This document shows, in pieces, positions 21,973-33,115 of a DNA stretch of 64,000 bases (position 1 is its first letter; each line of letters starts with the position of its first letter). The stretch lies in contig NC_088913.1 in NCBI RefSeq assembly GCF_963576675.1, forward strand, positions 92,193,001 to 92,257,000. Reading direction: 5' to 3'. A program made the position numbers and the translations under genes. A model generated the notes under the pieces. It made no database searches. It worked only from the letters and a program-made list of their open reading frames with translations, and was not told the DNA's origin. This DNA is from Euphorbia lathyris. Its lineage: Eukaryota > Streptophyta > Magnoliopsida > Malpighiales > Euphorbiaceae.

Positions 21973-23262
21973 TTCAATATCATTATATTTCACTAGATCA
22001 TCTTCCCTTTCAATCTGCGACATAACGAATAGTCACAACGCCTTACCAATTCGGTACACCGTAAAAATCTCTACCTAATCCTTGTCAACAATGATGTTAT
22101 AAACTTCCTCAAATTTACTTGACTAACTTTTGAAGGGGTCAAACCTCTTACCTTGAGACCTATTACTTCGCCTTGACCCCTTAAGCTATATTTTCTCAAA
22201 TAGCTCTCGATAAATGGTAGCGAGGTTGTTGTTCGCACTCGTATAAACCTCCAAAAGGACGATTGACACCATATACAACTTCTCATGAACAACACCATTA
22301 GGACTCAATAACAACGGTTCGAGCTTGGGTGAATTCTTTTGAGTTTTCTTCTTCTTCACTTATTGAGAAGATGGCACAAAACTTCTACTTGACCCTAGAG
22401 GTTGGCGGAGTGTTAAGATCAAAGGCCTTCCTCACTTTCGACTTGGTTCTCTTTCTAATTTTTGAAACTGTCACTGTGACCTTATCGTTAAACAGAGTAT
22501 CCCTAGATATTGACGGGCATCGAACGGTCTCCCCGGTCATGATTTGACTCGTAAAAAAACTCAAAGGGAGGGAGAACACACCAAAAGCCCCAAAACACCC
22601 AAACAAGAAAAAAAATCGGGGAGAGGAGGGTCAAGTAGATTGACCTCACAAACATGTAGCATGCCTAAAACTCCATAGGTTTATATACCTAGATGATCAA
22701 GCAAGATCAAACCTTCTAACTTGAAGATAAATAAGAAGCTCTTGCATAAAGAAATAGAAGTATCAGACAAAATTAGGAGAAAATGCAAGAAAAACGGAAG
22801 TAAATGTTTAGAAAATTTGGAAATAAGCCCTATTATACTACATAGTAGGAAGTCCAAATGATCCGCTAATAATTACCTGCTATAATGACACCGTCTTTGT
22901 ACACGTCCCGAAATCCAAACATTGCCCTCGTAATTATGTGTCATGATGATGCCACCCTTGTGTTTAGGATGGTTGAAACTTTCGAGAAAAAAAGTAAGCA
23001 TGCCTCAACGGGATCAACACACCTTGCTAACCCAAACTTCCTCTAACATGTGTCGCAAATACTCTGCCCTTAATAGGCACGCACGCTTCTAGAAAGACCA
23101 TGTACCTACCGATGCCAATCCAAGACACCTTGCACTCACCGACATCTACTCATCGCACTTACACTTCAAGATGACAACTCCAACTCACCTAATTCTACCT
23201 CTTCGAAACAACGACGAGCAGCTCACATCAAGTGCCTCCCACTAAAAAACGGGGAGGCTTCA
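21973..23262. other. Unclassified, possibly retrotransposon 3' region
   Basis: Sequence is less AT-rich than its surroundings. Short frames on both strands (for example 22385-22606, minus) have no recognised motif. It ends with a purine-rich stretch (AAAAAACGGGGAGGCTTCA) before a TG that could start an LTR. A decayed gypsy 3' region is one reading; I cannot show it. Confidence 0.3.
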
Positions 23263-24335
23263 TGATGTGGAAAATGAACCCATACCCTCTCGAAAAATTT
23301 AAGAGATAGATCTAGGCCCACCTAGAAGTACAATCCATTTTTGGCCCTATAGACGACCCAGATCCACTCACGCCCAACACGGCCGAATTACTGGAGTATT
23401 AAGAGCATTTCACCCCATCCAAAGTCTATAAATATCATAGCTTGACATATGTAAATGAGATCACGATATCTATCTGTTTCCCCTCCAATTACGCTGGAAC
23501 TAATTAGAAGGGATCAACGTAGAAAGGTGCCAAATAGAGAAAGAGCCGGAGAACACATCTCAGCGGGAACTAATCACAAGAAGTGGAGCAGGCTAACCAA
23601 AATGATATAAAAGATAGAGTTTAAGGGAAAGTAGTAAACACACCCCACGAACCAATATTATAGGAGCTTGAATACAAGAAACGTGGCAAGTGGGAACGTG
23701 GACAGTTAACGAAGAAACAGAACCTGTCACACGAAGGAACTAACTGAGAAACGTGGGTTAGTGGGAACAAGGATGTGGTTGTGGCAGTTATTGGCACTAG
23801 CAACGGCGGTATTTAAAGAAGAGAAAAAGAGGAAAAAATGATCCAACTCAAACCAATTCAATAAAATCAAATCAAACTCAACCCTAATGGAATTCAAATA
23901 ATTCTCAAATTACGGACTTTAGCTATTCTACAGCCTTAGCTTACTCATTTTGATATAACTTTCAACTTGTAAGTTCTAGCACTAGTCTTCCAATTATACC
24001 AACAATCTTATTCAACACAATACAAGCAACATTTACCTTTGAATTCTCTCTTTTAAGCAACGTCTCAGTGTAGTTATAATCAATCTTCTAAATTCCACTA
24101 CGAACTTTAGGCCCTTTTATGTCTTTTAAGCCTTTTACACTTTCGTTTGATTAGAAGTTAGATCCAATTTACAGTTCTTTTTATAGTTTTAGATAAAGCT
24201 ACTAGCACGCTCGCAATCCGATCCAATCCGCACAAGAAAGACACAAAACAATATCTCTCACTCACTTCTTTATACACATATTAACTTGATCGTCACAGTG
24301 TATTCATAGGATCGCTCCCGACTCAGGTCAGGACA
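23263..24335 (+). mobile_element. Possible LTR (~1.07 kb)
   Basis: Candidate start TGATGTGGAAAATG directly after a polypurine-like tract, TATA-like elements at 23430 (GTCTATAAATATC) and 23808 (GGTATTTAAAG), and a possible end GGTCAGGACA. No second copy is in the window, so the call depends on structure only. Confidence 0.35.
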
Positions 24336-25288
24336 TTCTAGAAAGCTCTATAAAGTATAGTCTCAACACCTCATCAGATGTAAATATCAATAATTTGGAG
24401 AAATTAACTATCCTATAAGCGTTCCAATGAGGTAACCTACTTAAAACTAACAACTAATGAAAATACATCATTTTGTGGATCTCGCAATAAGATAATTGGG
24501 CTCCACAAGTTATCCATCAAATGTGTTATGGGACCCACACATGAGACCCGAAAATGATGCTTACTTGAAATTTCGTTAGACAAGCATTATGTGTCTGTTT
24601 GTTTTTGTTTTTCGAAATTACTTTTCCCTTTTTAATTCTAAACATATGATAAAAGTGTTTGATAAAATTTCGAAACCACTTCTTTTAGCAGATAAAACAA
24701 CTAATATATATTACCTATCCATAACAGTAAACAACCAATGTTATGAGGCTCGACTAAACTGGTTCCACTAGGAACCGACAAAGAGTCTAGTTCGAGTTGT
24801 GCCGGTTTGTTGAACCCTTAACAAACCGGTATGAATCAGGATTGAACCGGGAACCGATGCAACCCCGGTTTGCTGCCTCATTTTGGTGTAGCATTCACAT
24901 CACCCACGTCGTGCGGATGCACCCTTAACCCGACGATGCTTTGACTGCATCCCCTACGAATGAGAGAGTCTTTCTTCTAGTAATTGGTTAAAGGTTTGTA
25001 AAGTCCATTTACTTTTAAACTAGTTAAGATTCTTATTTCTTTCCTATGTGGGATGTGAATGCTTAATTTTCTTTTATCTTCTTCCAAACCATTTCAATTG
25101 ATTCACTTTGAGCATCAATCTCTCATTCATCACTTGTCTGTTCTGAGTTTATAATATACCGTTAAAAAGTTCATACGTTCATATATGTTATTCTAAACTC
25201 CATTTATCCGTTATATATTTAAGCCTCAAGTTGACAAAAAAATAACAAATCAAAAGTTGTTTATAATTTATTTTGAATATATATAAAA
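24336..25288. other. Intergenic stretch
   Basis: Contains an inverted motif pair around ACCGGTTTG / CAAACCGG (24800-24880) and otherwise nothing recognised. Confidence 0.3.
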
Positions 25289-25422
25289 GGGCGACCCGGT
25301 GCACTACGCGTCTTCACTAAACGAGGGTCCGGAAAGGGGTCCCACCACAAGGGTGTACTGGGAGCAAGCCTTCCCCTTCCATTTTTTTTTTTGTAAGAAG
25401 CCATTTCTAAGACTCGAACCTA
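25289..25422 (-). mobile_element. Au-like SINE, minus strand
   Basis: Plus strand reads GGGCGACCCGGTGCACTACG, then GGGTCCGGAAAGGGGTCCCA, ACCACAAGGGTGTACTGGG and a T run, ending GACTCGAACC. This order is that of the widespread plant Au SINE (CCGGTGCA...GGGTCCGG...CCACAAGGGT...CTCGAACC). On the minus strand GGTTCGAGTC is the Pol III B box and the element finishes in CTTTTAT. The tRNA-like 5' part with the A box is not recognisable, so the copy is 5'-truncated. Confidence 0.7.
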
Positions 25423-25633
25423 TGAAAATATATAATTTATAAAATTAATTTTAAATTAATTATATATATTTAATATATATAAATATTATTTATTTATGAC
25501 GTCATCCGATCCGATCAATCCAATTCATCTGATCTGACAAATGATATGTAACCTAGTTATAAATCCAGTTTGATATTCAGTCTGATTTTGATAATATTGC
25601 AAACAACAAACAACTAACCACAAACACTTGAAA

Positions 25634-25722
25634 CAAAGCCTTAGTCCCGAAATGATTCGGGGTCGGCTAACATGAACCATCATATAAAACCGTAAAATCA
25701 AGTCATGTCAACGACACAAATT
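25634..25722 (+). repeat. Plant dispersed repeat, possibly RTE-type LINE tail
   Basis: CAAAGCCTTAGTCCCGAAAT then GATTCGGGGTCGGCTAACATG and CATCATATAAAACCG. This motif is common in plant genomes as the 3' end of dispersed retroelements, commonly assigned to the RTE clade; the assignment is from memory of the motif. Confidence 0.5.
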
Positions 25723-26051
25723 CTCTCCCTCCACTATTTCCTATCCACTACCATATTTTCATTCAAAGTCTTTATTTATCAAAAATAAAAATTCAAAGTC
25801 TTTAACATGCCTTGTTCAATGTGGAATTGAAAATGTAGATTAGTAGCAAATTTTCCTCTAATTATGCACCAAATTTCTCAAATTTAGCATATTCTAAGCA
25901 ACTTCTCACTTCCCATTAATTAATTTTTTCCAGCATACTTGTAAAAACAAGCGCGTCAACATTTCATTTTCTTACATCATTTGACTATCCTCAAACTCTC
26001 TCTCTCTCCTTTGACCTTTTCAACTTCAACCAACCCCTTTTCATACTCTTC
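25723..26051. other. AT-rich spacer
   Basis: No feature recognised. Confidence 0.3.
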
Positions 26052-26862
26052 GGGTAAATTACACCCACGGTCAGTGAACATTATTTATTTTCACAATACA
26101 TTCAATAAACTTTAAAACGTAGTCACTAAATTTCAATCAACACCTTAAATGATCATTAACGAACTAAAAATAAAACATTCTAAGAAGTAATGATATTCTA
26201 AACAACTTTAATTTTTTAACCTTTTCATTTTGGAATCATTTAGGTGTTGTTTGGTTAGAAGAAAGAAAGTGAATTTTTGGAAAAAGAATATTCCATAAAC
26301 AGTGATTTTGGAAAATAAAATATGTGTTTTTATAGTAAATATCGTTCTAAACAACTTTAATTGTTAAACATTTTGATTTTGAGATCTTTAACAATCATTT
26401 TGAGACGTTAGAACAGTCTCTTAATTTGGCTCTTAAGTTCAAATTTAAGGAGGGAGAGTTAAACATCAGCTCCAACAGTCTCTTAGTGGCTCCTAAAATC
26501 ACTAAAAGCCTATTCATCCTCTCTATTAATAGAGAGCCTCTTTTCACCTCTTAATGCCTCTTAACTTCATTTTTTATTAATAATTTATTATTGATGAGTC
26601 TCCCTCCTTTCACTATTGGAACAATAATTAATAATTTTAATGATAAAATAATAAATAAGGAGTGAATATAAGAGTATTATTGGAGATGATATGTCTTAGT
26701 CACTCTTAAATCACCAACAGTCAATTATTTATATTATTTTTAGAGTCGCTTAGAGATACTCTTAGTTAAGATTTAGTAGTTATATTGTTAGAAAGTGTAA
26801 AGTTGAAGGACCGTTTTGAAGTTTAGTGAAAACTAGTAAATTAAGTGGCAACTTAATTTCTT
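26052..26862. mobile_element. MITE family B, copy 4, with an internal insert
   Basis: Left end GGGTAAATTACACCCACGGT; the right arm is decayed (AAAGTTGAAGGACCG, AGTGGCAACTTAATTT) and stops at the TATA box of the peptide gene. Between about 26410 and 26755 the right arm is interrupted by a block with GCTCCAACAGTCTCTTAGTG and TCACCAACAGTC motifs, probably another small MITE with undefined ends. Confidence 0.6.
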
Positions 26863-26866
26863 GCTC

Positions 26867-26879
26867 TATATATATAAAT
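26867..26879 (+). promoter_or_regulatory. TATA box of the secreted-peptide gene
   Basis: TATATATATAAAT, about 140 bp upstream of the start codon and followed by a C/T-rich leader (TTCTTCTTCTTCTCTCTCTC and similar), the usual look of a plant 5' UTR. Confidence 0.6.
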
Positions 26880-27014
26880 TAAACCCTCATCATCAAGCAA
26901 TCCAAACCCCAAATTCAACAAATCCAACCTACCCTTTTTCTTCTTCTTCTCTCTCTCTAAAAGTTCTGATCTTTTCTCTCTTTCTCTCTTTAAAGTTTTG
27001 ATCTTTCATCTCCA

Positions 27015-27380
27015 ATGGCAAAAACAAGCAAAACCCATAATTTAAATTCAGTTTTCTTGTTTGTTCTTGTTATAATTTTAGTCAATTTTGTTTCATCTTC
27101 ATCAGCTAGATTACTCAAATTCAATGGTGTTCTTCCACCGAGTCAAGCAGCGGCGGATCCTGCTCTGAATCTTGCACTTCCGACCGATAATAAGGTTGTT
27201 TCCGAGAGTGTTTTTCCGTGTCATGATCGTTTGGTAGACAACTCCGGTGAGAATAGGGAGGCGGAAATTCCGGTGAGATTCGCCGGGAAGTATGGACGTT
27301 CGGCGATTTTGAGTATGTTGCCGAAGGGGCAATCTGGAAATTCTGGACCAAGTGGAAGGACCAATGATGTTAAGAATTGA
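27015..27380 (+). CDS. Small secreted peptide precursor, IDA/PIP-like
   Basis: Intronless frame of 121 codons. Residues 1-31 form a signal peptide: a basic and polar start, the hydrophobic core SVFLFVLVIILVNFVSSSSA, and a likely cleavage after SSSSA. The middle is variable and acidic to polar. The C-terminus reads AILSMLPKGQSGNSGPSGRT followed by NDVKN. LPKG plus SGPS near the end is the pattern of the IDA/IDL and PIP families of secreted plant signalling peptides, in which the last 12-20 residues are released into the apoplast and sensed by leucine-rich-repeat receptor kinases. The usual C-terminal ...RHN or ...GxGH is absent, so family membership is tentative. The start follows a clean leader and has the context CCAATGGCA. 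A TATA box lies 140 bp upstream. Single host gene with no close neighbours. Confidence 0.7.
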   Translation: MAKTSKTHNLNSVFLFVLVIILVNFVSSSSARLLKFNGVLPPSQAAADPALNLALPTDNKVVSESVFPCHDRLVDNSGENREAEIPVRFAGKYGRSAILSMLPKGQSGNSGPSGRTNDVKN

Positions 27381-28867
27381 AGAATATTTATTTGTTTATT
27401 TTTTGAAATATTTTTATTATTTTTAGTATAGTTTTATATGTTGAATTTGTATATAAATCATTATACACAATTACAAGGTTTTTAGCATAGGGGAGTTTGA
27501 GTATTTCTTTAAGAATTTTATGAATATAAATTAAAATGATATATAGAAACAATTTATTTTTATATATATTCTATTGGGTTTTAAAAAATAATTAAATATT
27601 TGTTTCGTTTTTGAACTGTTATTAGCTGTTTGATGTCAATTCTTAAGTCAATTTGCGGTAAGATTTGAGGATGAATGCAACAGTAAATCAAAATTAGGAT
27701 GTAAGTTTAATGAATGAAAGCAGTAGTGTATTTTGAGTTGTGCTTATAAATGTGATCAAGCTGTAGAAGACGATTATGAAGTTAGGAGTTGGATGTGCTG
27801 TGTGTCACCTGTTGATAATGAAGGTGCATTAGAATATTGGAGTTTGGTATCTCTCAAATCCACAAGGCCTTGGGTTCACGAAATCAAATGTGATTGTTGT
27901 AATAGGTGGATCTTTGACTAAGTTTTTAGACTTTTCGAGTCGAGGTCTACAATACGGAGTCGTATTGAACACTTTTGTTATGGTGGCGACAATGTTCTTT
28001 TTTCTGGGACGCTGGTTCAAGTTTCGTAAGTGTCACGTGGTGAGTTTATATTCGTCTGATATCACTAACACTTCATGTCTACTGTTTTGAGTAAAACAGT
28101 TAAAATAATTTACCAAATGAGAATCAAACGAACACTAATAATTTTATATATTTAAAGAGTATATATACTCTCGATATTGAAAATCCACCTTTGAAGAGTG
28201 GTTCCAGTCAGTGACAGATTTAGAATTCACTAACATGAAGTATTTGGAGTGGTCTGTAATAATATGAGTACTTAATTATAATTATTTTTGGAGCTTTTGT
28301 AGAAAAAGTTAAAACTCTGTATATAGCATTCATTAGTTTTCTTACATATTTCGATAACCATTGGATGCTCAAACCATCCTAACCATCTTAGATTCATGAT
28401 CGGTTTTAGGTTACCCTCCGTGTGATAAGAGAATATGAAAAATGTTACAATCTCACCTCCATATTTCGGAGCATAGCTCCGGATTGTTGTAAAAGGGAGT
28501 AAATTGTATGTATAAAGTGTTCATTAGTGATATCAGGCAACTTGTTATATAGATTCAATTAAAATATGTATTATACTATTTAAAAAGAATAATATAAAAT
28601 GATTTTATATAAAAAAACATGTACATTTATAATATATATCTTTAAAAATATCCAAATATCAATATTTCAACAACAATATCACTGAAACAACTAAAACAAA
28701 TAAAATATAATATCCACAAGTAATATAATTTACCAAAATTTATAAAATAATATTCTTAAAATCTTAAACCATACTATGAAGACAAGTAGAAAACGCAAGC
28801 AAACTAAAATATCCGAAAATAATAAACACAATTCACGAATAACCATACAACAATATTTAAAAAGTGA
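27381..28867. other. 3' flank of the peptide gene
   Basis: AT-rich 3' UTR candidate follows the stop (TTTATTTGTTTATTTTTTGA and onward) with no single clear poly(A) signal. The rest shows no gene; short frames at 27733-28090 have no recognised motif. Confidence 0.35.
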
Positions 28868-28875
28868 ATTATAAT

Positions 28876-29309
28876 TAGACATGTCCACGGACCTGGATAC
28901 ATGTCCACGGGTCTGGATATCTGCCTGATCCGTCTAGCCTCGTGTCCCTTGGGCCGGACTTGGACAATGAAAATTGATCATAGGCCCAAACCCGCTAAAG
29001 TCTGTCTATTTTTTGGGCGAGCTTAGAATTAATAAAAAAAATAGCATGGACCGGCTCAACCCGGCCCGTCTATTAATATTAATTATTAATTTATATATTA
29101 AAATTTTAATTTAAGTATAAATTTTATTTTTTATAATAAAACATTATATATATATTTTTAGATGGGTTTATATGGGTTAGGCTTGGGATTTGATTTTTAA
29201 GCCCGAGTCGAGTCCGTCTAAATTAATAGTGGACTGGGCTAGCTTGGACTGAACATTTTTACATAAAACCCAATAGGTCCGACCCGAGCCCGACCCATGT
29301 ACATGTCTA
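28876..29309. mobile_element. hAT-type MITE, TAGACATGT ends, perfect 8-bp TSD
   Basis: ATTATAAT is duplicated at 28868-28875 and 29310-29317. Termini TAGACATGTCCA and ACATGTCTA are inverted. Interior is rich in GGCCCG/CGGGCC-like motifs (AGGCCCAAACCCGC, GACCCGAGCCCGACCC). No coding. Confidence 0.85.
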
Positions 29310-29317
29310 ATTATAAT

Positions 29318-29873
29318 AAAGCAAAAAAAAAAAACGTTTTTGTTCGTTGTCGCCTAGACAGTCCAAGTGCCTATGCAGCTAAAAATCGCCTAGGAAGCCA
29401 AAAATCATCCAGAGATACTAATCGAAAAAATTTAGAACGAACTCTAATTTCGAATGCCTAGATGGAGTCTAAACGGTCCAAGCCGCCTTATTTTTTTAAT
29501 ATTACCCTTAAACAAGGTTGTTGAATTTATGACATAAAATTAACAAATTTAATACTATCTAGTGTGATATGTGCCATTATATATTATGACCTCAAGTTTG
29601 GCAAGAAAATGAAAGTTGTCTTAATTAATTAAAGTTGGAAAATGCAATCCTCACATACAAAAATGTCAAAAGATGAGGTGGGATATTTTCATATCTTTTT
29701 CCCCAATTAGTTAATAAAAATTTGGTTGCCATTATTATTATTTAATTAATTAATTAACTATTGTCTACCCTTTGAAGAAGGTTGAATAATAATTGTGTGG
29801 ACTTATACTGCCTAGGCTTTTATTTTCACGGATTTCATAGTGATACAATATTAGTTGAATGGACTAATGCTTT
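29318..29873. other. Intergenic stretch
   Basis: Begins with a CGCCTAG-rich block (29345-29490: TCGCCTAGACAG, CGCCTAGGAAGCC, ATGCCTAGATGG) that looks like a degraded repeat. The rest is AT-rich without features. Confidence 0.3.
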
Positions 29874-29881
29874 GGTTTCGG

Positions 29882-30385
29882 TAGGGGTGAGCATGGTCCG
29901 GTTCGGTCTAAAAACCGAATCAAACCGAATTGAACCGAATCAAATTACTTCTATTTTTTAGGAATCAAACCAAATCAAATTATAATTCGATTTGATCTGG
30001 ACCGAACCAAATTATTTTGGTCCAGTCCGATTTGGTTCATGTTTGGACCAAACAAAGTACTAGAAACCTATAACTACTTGTACCTTCACTAACTAAATAA
30101 TTATATAAAGAAAATAATCATATAATTAGTTTTTCTTTTGTATATATAATTAGTTGAGAGAGAAAAAACATGTTTAATTGCTTTTTCTTTTCTATATATC
30201 ATTAGTTAATTAATTTAAAGCCTTAAAATTAAGAGTAGTACATATTGTATTTCGATTTGGTTTTATTCGGTTTTGGACCGGACCAAACCGAAAACTGAAC
30301 TAGCTTAAAAATTAGAACCGAACCAAATCAAAATATAATTCGGTCCGATTTGGTTCGGTTTTTGGTTCGGTTCTACTCACCCCTA
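29882..30385. mobile_element. hAT-type MITE, TAGGGGTGAGCA ends, perfect 8-bp TSD
   Basis: GGTTTCGG is duplicated at 29874-29881 and 30386-30393. Termini TAGGGGTGAGCA and TACTCACCCCTA are inverted with one mismatch. Arms are built of GGTTCGGT / ACCGAACC repeats like those at 17880-18449, 37600-37945 and 45590-46100. Confidence 0.9.
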
Positions 30386-30429
30386 GGTTTCGGTTAGGGT
30401 CCGAATCTAACATTTGAGTCCAAGTCTAT

Positions 30430-30990
30430 GAAATAATACATTCGATTATAGAATGGATGAATAAAGCTTCGGCTGGGAGCTGCCTCAAATGACATGTAGA
30501 CCAATAATCACTCTGGATCTCAAAAGCATGCTTCCCCAATTCATATTTAAGGTGGAACTGAAAGATAGGGTCCGAAGACTAATCAAATATCGCCACATGT
30601 CAAGATACATAATTTATTGTCCATAAATAAAGTTCTTATATTAAGCATCGGATCTTCCATGTCACTCGAAGAACCCCCAATTCACATTTGGACACGTGTA
30701 TTGTGACCCCATATAATAATTAAAATAGTGGGGCCTCTTATAATGTACATGAGTCCATGTTATACGTGTCAAAATATGTATGGAAGGTCCTCCATTTGAC
30801 ATGGAGAACCCGGTGCTTCTAATAATTTGTCCTATAAATAGCTTGAGAATCATAACTAAAGCTACGTAATCACATACATGTTCTCTCTTGCTTAATTACT
30901 TTCAAGTTACTTAATACTTCCTCAAGTATTTTTCTGACTTAAGCAATAGAGAGAGTTCGCTGAATCTCTGGTCCATTTTCTGACGGTTCA
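30430..30990 (+). mobile_element. LTR-like remnant with TATA box
   Basis: Contains a TATA-like CCTATAAATAGC (30830) and downstream TTTTCTGACTTAAGCAATAGAGAGAG-type sequence (seen as TTCTGACTTAAGCAATAGAG) as in LTR U5 regions. Positions 30620-30840 recur inverted at 46410-46620. Within it AAGCATCGGATCTTCCATGT and its complement ACATGGAGAACCCGGTGCTT form an inverted pair of about 180 bp. Borders not defined. Confidence 0.4.
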
Positions 30991-31060
30991 CGTTTCAGAT
31001 TACCGGAAATAGCTAAAGTATAGATTGCAGAAAGGAAGATATCACATAGCAATTAATTTA

Positions 31061-32782
31061 AGGTTAATACATATATATGCCCTTGTATCTATATATGTTG
31101 TTACATATGCCACCATATCAAATAAACGGTCAAATATATAATCATATTTTTCAAAAGCAAAAAAGTATAATTAAGCATCTGAACTTTGACTGTTTTAAGG
31201 ATCAAGCTCCTGATCAATTATTTTTCCACATTGAGTCATTAATTATTGATTCTGTTATGGATCAGACCTTTATTTAATTTTTCCGTTGTGTTTGGACTGT
31301 ATACATCATTAGGACGATTCAACTTTTGATATGAACAAATAAAAATAAGAGTTTCTTGGCTAGAAAAGATAAAAGAAATTATAGAAATTAATTTTCAGTA
31401 GATTCTTCCAAGCTCGATTTTCTCTCTCCAATTTTGCGATTTATAACATCAGAATCGCCGCAAAGCTATGGAACTCTAGTGAGAGAAGCTCTCACGTCTT
31501 TCTAGCTTATCTACCTATTTTTCTTTTCCAAATTTCCGATTTTTCAACTCTTCATCACAGGCATTACCGTTTAACGCTTCCGATTTTGTTTTCTGATCAG
31601 TTTTTTTGAGCAGGAAGAATGAAGCTAGTCTTCCTTCGCTTCCTTATTCCTCCTCCTATTTATATTTAGATTTAGTTTTTAGTTTCAGATCCATTTTTCT
31701 TGTTAGTTTGAAGTCTATATTTCTTATTGAACTTCGTTTTCCGTCAGATCTACACTTGTAAGCTATATTTCTTTCATTTATTCTTTTTTCGGTCTTAGCA
31801 AGAACAGAAAATGTTCATCTTGTCTGTAGATCTATAAATCTGTGTGGTTGCAAAAACAGAAAAGATTCAGATCCGAATGTCCAAAAGTGCCTAAATGATT
31901 AAGCATGAATTACAGAAGTTTTTCAACGAGATTCGACGTACGAGAATGATATGATTTCTTTGTTTGTTTTATTTGTACCTTTTTATAGGTTTTATTGCTT
32001 TTTGTAGTCTAATTATGCCCCTTTGTAGTTTTTTTTTTCTTCCATTTGTGGATGAAGCCTATTTTGGGTGGGAGGTTTTATTCATCTTTATTCTCGTGCT
32101 GTATTTGTACTCTTTAAATTAATGAAATGATATAACTTTTTATATAAAAAAAAAACATCAGAATTGTCAAATCGATCTTCTCCCCTAACACCAAAATCCA
32201 TTTCCGGGAAGTTCTTCCAAGCTCAATTTCCAGCTTAGAAAAACTTACTAGAAATCGATTCTGTAATTTGTTTTTACTTTTTACCTTTTCTTCCCTAATC
32301 AAGAAACTTATTTTTTTTTATTTGTCCACATGGAAGTAAAAGTTTCCATATCAGCAGGTTGAATCCCTTAACGACGATGTAAAAGTTAAATAAGAGTTAA
32401 ATCCATAACAAAATCAATGATCAAATGCTCAATGTGGAAAAATAATTGATTACTGGCTTGATCCTTAAAACATTAAAAGTTTAAAGATTTAATTATGTTT
32501 TTGCATTTTTCAAATGACACCAAAAATGCATTTACTTCAACCACACCTCACCTGCCACTCCATCTATATCAAATAAACCAGCCAAGCATATCTTCGAAAT
32601 TGTTAACGACATATAAATATACGCTTACTGATGTGATTACTAGATTAACAGAATTATGCCAATAAGTTTACCGTTCAAATAAGAGTATATTTGTCTGTCG
32701 TTAATAATTACGAGGTCATATTCGACTTTTTATTTGATATAACAAAACAGACAAATACAAGATCATATATGTGTATTAACCC
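31061..32782. mobile_element. TIR element P, perfect 9-bp TSD, non-autonomous
   Basis: ATTAATTTA is duplicated at 31052-31060 and 32783-32791. Left end AGGTTAATACATATATATGC, right end CATATATGTGTATTAACCC (complement starts GGGTTAATACACATATATG). A further sub-terminal inverted pair is TGATCAATTATTTTTCCACA against TGTGGAAAAATAATTGATTA. The 9-bp duplication fits Mutator-like elements. No transposase frame. A poly(A) retroposon lies inside. Confidence 0.85.
31445..32164 (+). mobile_element. ~690-bp non-LTR retroposon, copy 2
   Basis: AACATCAGAAT is duplicated at 31445-31455 and 32154-32164, enclosing a 698-bp body that ends TTAATGAAATGATATAAC then a T/A stretch and a poly(A) tail. CTTAGCAAGAACAGAAAAT, GTAGATCT and GATTCAGATCCGA match copy 1 at 12819-13534 in the same order. 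No long open frame. The flanking sequence joins across the insert to restore element P. No A/B box pair seen, so it is not a classical tRNA SINE. Confidence 0.8.
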
Positions 32783-32796
32783 ATTAATTTACTATT

Positions 32797-33115
32797 GTTA
32801 TAAGGGATAAGGTGCACAAATATGAGAGAAAATATGATGTCTCCAATTTGGTGTTTCCTTCCATGTCCCTCTCGTATAAAAGATTAATATTTATTTAAAA
32901 TAAAATATTATGTCAAGAGGACCTACATATAAAAATATTGATCTTTTATGTGAGAGAGACATGAAAGGGGACACCGAATTAGGGACAACAGATTTTCTCT
33001 CAAATAATACCCCTAACAGTGACAGTCAAGAGAAACGTTTAAAATGGTGCAATTTTTCTTATAACGGTAGTAACCAATAACAATTTTATCCTTAACGTTA
33101 AAGACTAAACTGTTG
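32797..33115. mobile_element. Family A fragment with a nested hairpin MITE
   Basis: Flanking parts (GGGATAAGGTGCACAAATAT and ATACCCCTAACAGTGAC, then AATGGTGCAATTTTT) belong to family A. Between about 32824 and 32996 lies a separate inverted pair: GAGAGAAAATATGATGTCTC with CCATGTCCCTCTC on the left, GAGAGAGACATGAAAGGGGA with TTTTCTCTC on the right. Confidence 0.6.

Noticed and set aside
22071..22606. Two short minus-strand frames as host genes
   Set aside because: No recognised domain, no promoter or splice support, located in probable retrotransposon debris.
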